Shown: positions 57,288 through 64,000 of the stretch, piece by piece
Layout: every line of letters begins with the position of its first letter
How positions within the stretch are numbered: position 1 is the first letter of the stretch
Assembly: GCA_019359595.1 (NCBI GenBank)
Contig: JAHHGZ010000027.1
Coordinates: 51,303-115,302, forward strand
Length of the DNA stretch: 64,000 nt
DNA from: Cyanomargarita calcarea GSE-NOS-MK-12-04C
GTDB taxonomy: Bacteria > Cyanobacteriota > Cyanobacteriia > Cyanobacteriales > Nostocaceae
Direction of reading: 5' to 3'
Notes under the pieces: model-generated
What the model saw: the letters and a program-made list of their open reading frames with translations, nothing else
Database searches by the model: none
What the model was told of the DNA's origin: nothing
Position numbers and translations under genes: made by a program

Positions 57288-57487
57288 GTCAGTTCCTCTT
57301 TTGCAAGTAGTTGCAACCTAACTACCATGAAAAATTTTTAGCATTACCAGACCACGTTTGTGATAGTATATCATCCTCTAAATTTTTAGATAAATCCACT
57401 GCAATACATTATTTTTTTTAATATTTTCTGATTTGCAATTGTGATTTTTTATACATATTTCTCACGTTCATTGGAGTCGTAACACGA

Positions 57488-57988
57488 TTGAAAGCTGGTA
57501 GCAAAGTCAGAAGTGCGATCGCTCTTGGTAGTAACATGGGTGATTCTTTGGCGATTTTCTCTTCAGCGATCGCCTATGTCGTGGCAACACCAGGTATTAC
57601 CCTCGAAGCTAAATCGAGTTGGTATAAAACCAAAGCTGTTGGACCGCCTCAACCAGATTATTTGAACGGTTGCATCCTCCTGCAAGTGGAGATGTTACCA
57701 CAGTTGTTGCTAGAAACTTTATTAGAAATAGAAAATCTACTTGGACGGGTTCGCACCGAACGTTGGGGACCGCGATCGCTTGATTTGGATTTGTTGCTAT
57801 ATGATGACTTAATTCTAGATACGCCAACACTACAGATTCCCCATCCAAGAATGCGGGAACGGGCTTTTGTATTGGTTCCACTGTTTGAAATTGCCCCAGA
57901 TTGGATAGAGCCAGTTTCCGGATATGCAATTAAAGAACTGGTTAAAGAGGTAGACTGTTCTGATGTACGCCCATTCATGGGAAATTAA
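57488..57988 (+). CDS. folK: 2-amino-4-hydroxy-6-hydroxymethyldihydropteridine pyrophosphokinase
   Basis: FolK transfers pyrophosphate from ATP to the pterin in folate synthesis. The 166 residues show AIALGSNMGDSLAIF, the pterin loop TKAVGPPQPDYLNGC, the ATP site GRVRTERWGPRSLDLDLLLY and PHPRMRERAFVLVPL, where the last two are diagnostic. It starts at TTG 57488, with GGAG about 11 bases upstream; no ATG stands nearby in frame until residue 16. It is divergent from the PBP gene and 87 bp before the Nudix gene, so folK and nudix may be one unit. Confidence 0.93.
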   Translation: MKAGSKVRSAIALGSNMGDSLAIFSSAIAYVVATPGITLEAKSSWYKTKAVGPPQPDYLNGCILLQVEMLPQLLLETLLEIENLLGRVRTERWGPRSLDLDLLLYDDLILDTPTLQIPHPRMRERAFVLVPLFEIAPDWIEPVSGYAIKELVKEVDCSDVRPFMGN

Positions 57989-58075
57989 TTTTACCATCCA
58001 TGCACATAGAACAAACATCTTGAAAAATCAAACTTGCGTGTTTATCTGTGTGTTTTTAGACATAAAAAATTGACT

Positions 58076-58624
58076 ATGCCATTAGGTAGAGAATTACCAC
58101 AGCTACTAAAACAACGCTTGTTCTACAAAGGACGCAAGTTTAATTTTGAAGTTAATCGCTTGCGTTTACCGAACAAAGCAGAAGGAGAATGGGAGTGTAT
58201 TCGTCACCCTGGTGGCGCTCTGGCTGTACCCATAACAGAAGATGGAAAACTGATACTTGTGCGACAATATCGTTTCGCCGTTGGAGGACGGGTATTGGAG
58301 TTTCCCGCTGGAACTTTGGAACCAAACGAAGACGAACTAGAGACAATACAGCGCGAAATTCAGGAAGAAATTGGTTACCGTGCCCTTCATTGGCAAAAAC
58401 TAGGAGAGTTTATCTTAGCTCCGGGCTATTCTGATGAAATTATCTATGCTTTCTTAGCACAAGGATTAGAAAAGCTGGAGATGCCACCAAAGCAAGATGA
58501 TGATGAGGATATTGAAATCGTGTTTTTCTCTCCCGAGGAGTTGGAAAAAGCGATTTTAGAGGGTGAGCCGATTGATGCTAAGACAATTACTAGCTTTTTC
58601 CTAGCCCGTCCGTTTTTGGTTTAA
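58076..58624 (+). CDS. Nudix hydrolase (ADP-ribose pyrophosphatase-like)
   Basis: This enzyme would split a nucleoside-diphosphate-linked compound, most likely ADP-ribose. The Nudix box is complete: GTLEPNEDELETIQREIQEE, with G-x5-E-x7-RE-x2-EE. I take ATG 58076 (MPLGRELPQLLKQRLFYKGR), since upstream codons are not family-like. The region DGKLILVRQYRFAVGG and EIIYAFLAQGL are typical of ADP-ribose pyrophosphatases. The substrate is inferred. A 15-bp perfect hairpin follows at 58656-58686. Confidence 0.88.
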   Translation: MPLGRELPQLLKQRLFYKGRKFNFEVNRLRLPNKAEGEWECIRHPGGALAVPITEDGKLILVRQYRFAVGGRVLEFPAGTLEPNEDELETIQREIQEEIGYRALHWQKLGEFILAPGYSDEIIYAFLAQGLEKLEMPPKQDDDEDIEIVFFSPEELEKAILEGEPIDAKTITSFFLARPFLV

Positions 58625-58655
58625 TGGTCAAGAGTTTGTAATACATGAATTATTC

Positions 58656-58686
58656 GTGGGGGGATGGGGTAACCCCATCCCCCCAC
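58656..58686. repeat. 15-bp perfect palindrome at the higB break
   Basis: GTGGGGGGATGGGGT and ACCCCATCCCCCCAC stand as exact inverted arms around one base. HigB-like codons start immediately right of it, so this repeat or the deletion that brought it marks the break. It has no T-run. Confidence 0.75.
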
Positions 58687-58803
58687 CACATAAACGGATT
58701 TGCTAAAAAGACGCAAAAAACACCATCTCAAGAAATTGAATTGGCAGAAAAGCGAAAAAAAGATTATTTAAGTAAAAAGGTTGAAAAACAAAATGATGAG
58801 TGA
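58687..58803 (+). pseudogene. Truncated HigB (Gp49-like) toxin remnant
   Basis: This frame without a start reads HINGFAKKTQKTPSQEIELA, then EKRKKDYLSKK, then ends at TGA 58801-58803. It matches the C-terminus of RelE/HigB toxins of the phage Gp49 type, where KKTQKTPxxEI is a signature. The N-terminal two thirds are gone, replaced by the palindrome. The end overlaps the antitoxin start, as in intact higBA pairs. It cannot make toxin. Confidence 0.8.
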
Positions 58804-59071
58804 TATTGATAAATATATTGAGAAACGCAAGCAAAGAGATGCTGAATTTACAGAAGATTTTGAATCGGGGTATATCAGTTTTAAAATAGGAGTTATGCTC
58901 GTACAAGCAAGAAACAATGCCGGAATAGCATTAGAGGAATTGGCAAATCGGCTAAATCTAGATGAGTCTGTAATTCTTGGAATCGAAAATCATCCTGAAG
59001 ATGTGGAAATTTTGACTCTGGAAAGATATGCAAAAGCATTGGGTAAAACACTTTTAGTAGAAATTAAGTAA
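58793..59071 (+). CDS. XRE-type antitoxin, HigA-like
   Basis: This protein (92 residues from ATG 58793) has a helix-turn-helix of the XRE/Cro type in the second half: FKIGVMLVQARNNAGIALEE, then LANRLNLDESVILGIEN, then LERYAKALGKTLLVEIK. This is the HigA pattern. The N-terminal 35 residues are charged and helical (YIEKRKQRDAEFTEDFESGY). ATG 58793 or 58796 is likely, overlapping the truncated higB by ~10 bases. A TTG at 58781 would also be in frame. With its toxin broken, it may act only as a DNA-binding repressor. Confidence 0.8.
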   Translation: MMSDIDKYIEKRKQRDAEFTEDFESGYISFKIGVMLVQARNNAGIALEELANRLNLDESVILGIENHPEDVEILTLERYAKALGKTLLVEIK

Positions 59072-59459
59072 ATCCTTTCATATAGTTAGAAATCGGTAAT
59101 ATCCCGAATAAGTACAACCAAACAGTTCTCAACCAAGAAAAACCCGGTAAAATCAGAATAGATATAGTAAATCGAATGACCGATTGGCACTGTTGCAAAA
59201 TCTTCAATGCTCATTCAATCGGCTAATTTAGGACTTGCGGGAATCTTTTCAACTCAACTCAATAAGTCTTGGCATTCACAGCTTGGCTGTTGGCTGCGAA
59301 CAATCTATGAACCTGTTCGCATCTAGTTATTAAGCCAGAAGTATTGAAAGTAGCAGATGTGATAATATCCTGATTAATGTTCATTAACCACTAAAGCTCT
59401 ATCGGATTATCGTAGATTATCTCTAGTAAATCCTAACTCCACTAACACATAATTCAAAT
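59072..59459. other. Intergenic region before cysE
   Basis: No gene is visible. At 59297-59312, CGAACAATCTATGAAC repeats a 16-mer of the cysE start (59476-59491). Confidence 0.4.
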
Positions 59460-60185
59460 ATGCTGCTAAATGATTTACGAACAATCTATGAACGTGACCC
59501 TGCAGCCCGTAATTGGCTAGAAGTCTTATTCTGCTATCCTGGACTACAGGCAGTTGTATTCCATCGATTAGCCCACTGGCTGCATAAAATTGGGATTCCG
59601 TTTATACCTCGGTTCATTTCCCAGATAAGTAGGTTCCTGACTGGGATTGAAATCCATCCAGGAGCAAAAATTGGGAATAGTGTATTTATTGACCACGGAA
59701 TGGGCGTAGTGATTGGAGAGACAGCGATTGTCGGTGATTATGCCCTAATTTATCAAGGTGTAACTCTTGGTGGTACAGGAAAAGAGACAGGCAAGCGCCA
59801 TCCGACTTTAGGCAGTCATGTAGTTGTGGGCGCAGGAGCGAAGGTATTGGGTAATATTTTCATCGGCGATCGCGTCCGGATAGGGGCAGGTTCGGTAGTA
59901 CTGCGTGATGCCCCCAGCGATACTACAGTAGTCGGAATTCCAGGACGAATCACCCGTCAGGAAAACAAAAGTTTGACTGCTGATGCTTTGGCTCATGGTA
60001 AACTACGCGATGTGGAAGCTGAGGCGATTCGTGCTTTATTTGAAAGAGTCAAAGCTTTAGAGAAGCAAGTGCAGGAGTTAGAGACTCAATCTAGTTCCCC
60101 TGCATCGCATTTAGATAGTGAAGAAGTTGAAAGCTGCAATACTGACTGGGTGATTGCAGAATTTCTTGATGGTGCCGGAATTTAA
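59460..60185 (+). CDS. cysE: Serine O-acetyltransferase
   Basis: CysE acetylates serine, the first step of cysteine synthesis. The 241 residues have the SATase N-terminal helix ([20 protein letters not shown]), then the left-handed beta-helix of hexapeptides ([40 protein letters not shown]) and the conserved [15 protein letters not shown] loop. The short N-terminus is the compact type. The C-terminal ~65 residues are a coiled coil followed by an acidic end, without the known Ile-ending cysteine synthase tail apart from the final GAGI. It may bind the CysK partner through that end. Confidence 0.93.
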   Translation: MLLNDLRTIYERDPAARNWLEVLFCYPGLQAVVFHRLAHWLHKIGIPFIPRFISQISRFLTGIEIHPGAKIGNSVFIDHGMGVVIGETAIVGDYALIYQGVTLGGTGKETGKRHPTLGSHVVVGAGAKVLGNIFIGDRVRIGAGSVVLRDAPSDTTVVGIPGRITRQENKSLTADALAHGKLRDVEAEAIRALFERVKALEKQVQELETQSSSPASHLDSEEVESCNTDWVIAEFLDGAGI

Positions 60186-60236
60186 TTAGGCAGTGGGGGA
60201 GAGTATGGATTTAAATTCTCCTCTGCTGTGCCGTAT

Positions 60237-60734
60237 TCAATTACCAGCAGGTTCAGCTTTCTCGACCGAGTTATCTTGGACTCCCAAAGTCAATTCTAAG
60301 GGTGTGCGTGATGGATATGCTTTTACTACCTGTCTGTAGACTTCATAATTAGCAGGTAATGTCCTTTGTTCGGAGCCTACTTGATACGTCAGTTCGTACT
60401 TCACTGATTTTAACAATTCGGGCTGACTTGCTTGTTTCCCTTCTTTGCGTCGTTCTACGTCATCAACTGTTGGTCGCGGTGGCAGTGCAGCCCACCATAA
60501 ACCTCGGTCATCGGGACCGGTAACCGCTCCATTCGGCTTCAAACCATTGCGGTTAAGTAGAGAAGTAGTAGCGAAGGTTTCAAAACGCGGGGATGGTTGC
60601 GAAGTTAAATCGTCGGCATATTTTACTTGCCACGTATAACTAGTAAGCGCTGTGGCTTCATACTCGTTGGTAGTTAGGGTACTGCAACCAGCGATCGCGG
60701 TCAAAAAAAGAAGCGAAAATAGTAGTTTTTGCAT
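60237..60734 (-). CDS. Putative lipoprotein of unknown function
   Basis: I place the start at ATG 60734, which gives a clean lipoprotein signal (MQKLLFSLLFLTAIAGC, lipobox Cys 17). The frame extends further upstream, but those codons are not signal-like. The mature protein of ~149 residues includes TSYTWQVKYADDL, DDRGLWWAALPPRPTVDDVE and VKYELTYQVGSEQRTLPANY. No domain is recognised. It would be attached to the outer or inner membrane. It converges with cysE, 51 bp from its stop. Confidence 0.65.
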   Translation of the reverse strand: MQKLLFSLLFLTAIAGCSTLTTNEYEATALTSYTWQVKYADDLTSQPSPRFETFATTSLLNRNGLKPNGAVTGPDDRGLWWAALPPRPTVDDVERRKEGKQASQPELLKSVKYELTYQVGSEQRTLPANYEVYRQVVKAYPSRTPLELTLGVQDNSVEKAEPAGN

Positions 60735-60974
60735 TATCCTTATAATCGCATTATCACTATTTACAAAAGCTATTACCTCCAGTAACTCCGGATAGCCCAA
60801 AAAATATTGTTTAGCTATTTTACCATGCAAACAAAGCCGACTTACTTAGTGGGTAAAATGCAGTACTGATTGAACAACCCCAAAGCGCAGGCGGACGGGG
60901 ATATCTATTAAATTAAGCGAGGGAATGCGCTCAAGAGTGCCTTCCGTAGGCTGATCCAAAATCAAAAATTGGTG

Positions 60975-61478
60975 TTATCTATTGCTCAAGTTGGCAGCAC
61001 CAAAGGTAGCATTAAACTTGCGGCACCAAATAACAGCAGATTTGTAATCAGCTAAATTGATATTTTTAGGAATGGCATAACTTTGGGCACCACTAAATTT
61101 TTTGAGGCGACCAAGCATGACGTAATCTCCCTTCTTTAAAGGATAGGATGGTGGCTTGGTTGAACCAATTACGTTATCTGAACGATGTAAAATTACAACC
61201 AAATCTGGTCCTAAATTGGAAGTCTTAAACGACTTATCAAGCTGTAGAAAGGATTGACCGCTTTTTGTAGTAATGCTAGCTGTACCTTGAATTGGATGTT
61301 CTCCAGAAACAAAAGGGCCCATTTTTGTAGCAGTTGACTGTTCAGATTTGGTTAACTGAACTACAGGATTAGTTTGTGTTCTCGCAGTAACAGGAGTTTC
61401 AGTCGAGTTAACTTCTTTTGCACAGCTAACCATTACTATAGATACTAGACTCAGTATTAAGAAACTTTTAAATTTCAT
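60975..61478 (-). CDS. DM13 domain lipoprotein
   Basis: This 167-residue protein has a lipoprotein signal (LILSLVSIVMVSC, lipobox Cys ~19) and then a DM13 domain at about 53-165. Marks are FVSGEHPIQGTASIT, NLGPDLVVILHRSD, GAQSYAIPKNINLADYKS and VIWCRKFNATFGAANL with the conserved Cys. DM13 domains are thought to take part in electron transfer, with the Cys as a possible redox site, but this is not shown for cyanobacteria. Its own promoter should lie in 61479 onward. Confidence 0.85.
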   Translation of the reverse strand: MKFKSFLILSLVSIVMVSCAKEVNSTETPVTARTQTNPVVQLTKSEQSTATKMGPFVSGEHPIQGTASITTKSGQSFLQLDKSFKTSNLGPDLVVILHRSDNVIGSTKPPSYPLKKGDYVMLGRLKKFSGAQSYAIPKNINLADYKSAVIWCRKFNATFGAANLSNR

Positions 61479-61936
61479 GGCTTTAGATTCCGATTATGCA
61501 ACTTCAATCAGTGATGTCAAATTTTGCCGTAGCTCGAATTAACTTGATTGTTGCTTGAGTAATCAGTCTTTAGATTATTAGACTCTAAGGATTTAAGGTT
61601 GTAATACTGAGATTTCGCCTGCTATAGTTCTTATGATTTTCTCACCAAATTCTCAGCTAGCTTGTCGCTAATTATACAGATAACTTGTATAGCTAATTTT
61701 CGCCACCTTACAAAATCGCGTGACTCCCACCCCTAGTGTTACTGTCGAAAGTCATTCACAGCAAGCTATTGAGCTTACACTAACACTACTAACACCAAAA
61801 GAAGAAAAACCATCTACAACGTTCAGACCGCAAAAGTTGGCTCAAGTAGGTTTGCGTTCATCATTTGCTATTTTGCCGCACTCGCATCATAGTAAAGGTG
61901 TTGATTAAATTCATTCAACATTCTTGTGAGTCAGTG
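61479..61936. other. Intergenic region with one weak ORF
   Basis: Only a 62-codon GTG ORF (61720-61908, proline- and threonine-rich) is seen. I do not count it as a gene. The rest is A/T-rich leader DNA between the divergent genes. Confidence 0.4.
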
Positions 61937-62164
61937 ATGTCAAATTCAAACTCTTTTAACGAAGCTCTAGACGCGCTGTATAAAGCCGCAAGGGCATCTG
62001 CCAATTTTGTCGAGGCGGCATTAACCTCAAAAGATACTAATTTTGACTCAGCTTATAAAGAGCGTTTAAAAGTGGCGCTTTCGGTATTGAAAATTACATG
62101 GTCGGATGAAGAGGGCGAAGACGACGAAGACGACGAATTACCCCACACACCAAGTAACAATTAG
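61937..62164 (+). CDS. Small acidic protein of unknown function
   Basis: These 75 residues from ATG 61937 are helical (MSNSNSFNEALDALYKAARA, then LKVALSVLKITW) and end in an acidic tail (SDEEGEDDEDDELPHTP). No family is recognised. I use this ATG since the upstream codons (from 61865) look like chance. The acidic tail might bind a basic protein or metal. It is 285 bp before the kinase gene. Confidence 0.5.
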   Translation: MSNSNSFNEALDALYKAARASANFVEAALTSKDTNFDSAYKERLKVALSVLKITWSDEEGEDDEDDELPHTPSNN

Positions 62165-62449
62165 AGGAAAAATATCGAAATTGTCAGCGATCGCGTAAAG
62201 CTCTCCAGGCATACAAGAAAAGCGGAGCAGGGTTTTGAGGCACTATTTCATACAGCATATTTCATCTTGGTGAAGTACAATTGGACGGGCATTGAACTCG
62301 CAAAACAAATTATATTATGATGTTTCTGGGGAAGTAAATGCATCTGCGTGCCAACCCCTAAAGATAAGGGCATCGAACCCTTAAATATTGCCCATATTCC
62401 TCCTTACCCTGCAACGCTAGCAGCGGCTAAGGTATCCGTAGGAGTTTCG

Positions 62450-63874
62450 ATGAACCCAGAGATATTAGCAAGATTAAAAGACTTGTGTCGAGATGAAGCA
62501 TCATTTGAGCAGGTCAAGCAGATTCTGGCAAACGAAGTGCAACACTTGAAGCAAGAAACCAATCAGGCGTATTTCCGGGTAGAGCAGCAAAAGGCATTGT
62601 TCGGTGTAATTACTCGCTTGCGGGAAGCTTTGGATCTGGAAAAGATTTTTCAAGCTACAGCTAGGGAGGTTCGCCAACTTTTAGGAGCAGACCGAGTGGG
62701 GATGTTTCGCTTCTACCCAAACTCAGGCTCGGATGATGGGGAATTTGTTTCAGAGGATGTAGATCCAGCTTTTTCGTCAGCCATAGCGCAAAAAATCCAC
62801 GACCATTGCTTTGGCGATCAATTTGCAGTTCATTATCAGCAGGGTCGGATTCAGGCGGTTGCAGATATTTATAATAATGGGTTGAGCGACTGTCATATCC
62901 AAGTTCTGTCTCAATTTCAGGTACGTGCTAACCTAGCGGTACCACTCTTACAGGGTCAAAACCTCTGGGGATTGCTTTGCATTCACCAATGCGACGCTCC
63001 CCGAGAGTGGCAGGTAACAGAAATCGAGTTTGTAAGTCAGATTGCCAGCCATCTGGGGGTAGCTCTTCAGCATACCGAATTCTTAGCTAACCTGCAAGCG
63101 GAAGTGGTAGAGCGGCAGCAAGCTGAACAAGCAGTTCAAGCCCTGAACCAGGGACTGCAACGAGCAATAATTGAGATGAAGGCAGTGAACAAAGAATTGG
63201 AAGCCTTTAGCTACTCTGTCTCCCATGACCTACGCGCTCCTTTACGGAGTATTGATGGCTTCAGTCAAGCTCTGCTGGAAGACTGCCACGACCTGCTGGA
63301 CACAACCGGTCAAGACTACTTGCGGCGAATTCGGGCAGCCACTCAGCGGATGGGGCACTTGATTGATGACCTGCTTGACGTATCTCGGGTGACCCGCAGC
63401 GATATGGAGCTGCAATCTGTGGATTTGAGTCTGTTAGCTAGGGCAATCTGTACTGAGTTACAGCAAAGTCAACCAGAGCGGCAGGTAGAGTTTGCGATCC
63501 AAAAAGGATTGTTAGCTGACGGAGATACTCCTCTGCTGCGAGTGTTATTAGTGAACTTACTAAACAATGCCTGGAAATTTACCTCCAAACACACCCAGGC
63601 ACGGATTGAGTTTGGCGTGATATCTGGCGAAAGGGATGTCCCAATCTACTTTGTGCGAGATGATGGTGCCGGCTTTGATATGTCCTACGTAGACAAGTTA
63701 TTTGGACCTTTCCAGCGGTTGCACGGGATGCATGAATTTCCGGGTAACGGTATTGGACTCGCCACAGTGCAGCGGATTGTGCATCGACATGGCGGTCGGG
63801 TTTGGGCACAAGGGGCTGTGGAACGAGGGGCTACTTTTTACTTTACATTAGTAGCAGAGGACGGAGAAACATAG
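62450..63874 (+). CDS. DXCF-type cyanobacteriochrome sensor histidine kinase
   Basis: This 474-residue protein is a light-sensing kinase. The GAF domain (about 55-235) has the cyanobacteriochrome chromophore Cys-His pair (SDCHIQVLSQFQVRANLAVP, C148-H149) and the second-Cys motif DHCF at 118-121, so it should bind a bilin at two cysteines and absorb blue/green or similar light. A HisKA domain follows with H259 (FSYSVSHDLRAPLRSIDGFS), and then HATPase (NLLNNAWKF, DDGAGFDMSYVDKLF, GNGIGLATV). I start at ATG 62450, after GGAG five bases upstream; the frame opens at 62348. No response regulator is in the window. Light sensing is inferred from motifs. Confidence 0.85.
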   Translation: MNPEILARLKDLCRDEASFEQVKQILANEVQHLKQETNQAYFRVEQQKALFGVITRLREALDLEKIFQATAREVRQLLGADRVGMFRFYPNSGSDDGEFVSEDVDPAFSSAIAQKIHDHCFGDQFAVHYQQGRIQAVADIYNNGLSDCHIQVLSQFQVRANLAVPLLQGQNLWGLLCIHQCDAPREWQVTEIEFVSQIASHLGVALQHTEFLANLQAEVVERQQAEQAVQALNQGLQRAIIEMKAVNKELEAFSYSVSHDLRAPLRSIDGFSQALLEDCHDLLDTTGQDYLRRIRAATQRMGHLIDDLLDVSRVTRSDMELQSVDLSLLARAICTELQQSQPERQVEFAIQKGLLADGDTPLLRVLLVNLLNNAWKFTSKHTQARIEFGVISGERDVPIYFVRDDGAGFDMSYVDKLFGPFQRLHGMHEFPGNGIGLATVQRIVHRHGGRVWAQGAVERGATFYFTLVAEDGET

Positions 63875-64000
63875 GGATCATTCTAAACCGTAGTAATACG
63901 GGGCGAGTGTGAACCAAACCACCCCCACGTAGGGTAAACGTTATCTGGGTCATGATACCTTGGGATTCGCTAGTTTCAAGCTCTATCGCTACTGATTAAA
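63875..64000. other. End of window, no gene seen
   Basis: About 125 bp after the kinase stop have no open frame. The next gene lies outside. Confidence 0.4.

Noticed and set aside
61720..61908. 62-codon GTG ORF with Pro/Thr-rich product
   Set aside because: Weak start, no similarity, and it overlaps the extension of the next frame.

Overview
The window is chromosomal DNA from a filamentous, heterocyst-type cyanobacterium (Nostocales; Nostoc/Calothrix/Tolypothrix-like). The evidence is a set of cyanobacterial hallmark genes (cytochrome c6, BciB-type divinyl reductase, a full desC-desA-desB-desD desaturase set, alkaline/neutral invertases, SigC-like sigma factor, a probable Psb35, a cyanobacteriochrome kinase), many copies of the HIP1 octamer GCGATCGC, and heptanucleotide short tandem repeats (STRR) between genes. 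I see no tRNA, rRNA, CRISPR array or intact transposase gene.

Layout. 0-4.4 kb: a DUF433 gene cut short by a dispersed repeat, a membrane-anchored Hsp70-like ATPase with a GrpE-like membrane partner, and a divergent gene of unknown function. 4.5-10.9 kb: high-affinity K+ uptake operon kdpA-B-G(F)-C-D on the minus strand, with a short KdpD that lacks the kinase. 11.4-13.4 kb: an in-frame fusion of decayed hsdM and hsdR, a small antitoxin-like gene and a DUF2721 protein. 13.7-24.3 kb: priA, a group 2 sigma factor, a GNAT acetyltransferase, petJ, a TPR protein, a TonB-dependent receptor and a FecE-like ATPase. 24.4-25.4 kb: a radical SAM protein with a C-terminal tail of seven Cys-x-Pro units. 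26-36 kb: a PRC-barrel protein, smc, a small zinc-ribbon membrane protein, a proA-like gene, and a three-gene operon (retropepsin-like lipoprotein, transglutaminase-like 7TM protein, ATP-grasp ligase). 36.6-41.3 kb: four fatty acid desaturases. 41.4-46 kb: a PLP enzyme, bciB, a hicB antitoxin whose hicA toxin is truncated, and an unknown gene. 46.8-50.3 kb: two tandem GH100 invertases. 50.6-64 kb: SDR, rsmB, TerB-like, Psb35-like, class A PBP, folK, Nudix hydrolase, a higA-like antitoxin with a truncated higB, cysE, two lipoproteins and a DXCF cyanobacteriochrome histidine kinase.

How the genes fit together. The four desaturases together can convert saturated C18 acyl chains to 18:4. The Kdp set is a complete P-type K+ pump, but its KdpD must signal through something not in the window. 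The ATP-grasp/7TM/protease genes overlap or nearly touch and are probably one peptide-modifying or envelope system. Several mobile-type loci (type I R-M, two toxin-antitoxin pairs, DUF433) are decayed, and small palindromic repeats lie at or next to several of the breakpoints.

Best candidates for something undescribed: the radical SAM enzyme carrying its own Cys/Asp/Pro repeat tail, and the membrane-anchored Hsp70/GrpE-like pair. All function calls come from motif recognition by eye; no database search was run.
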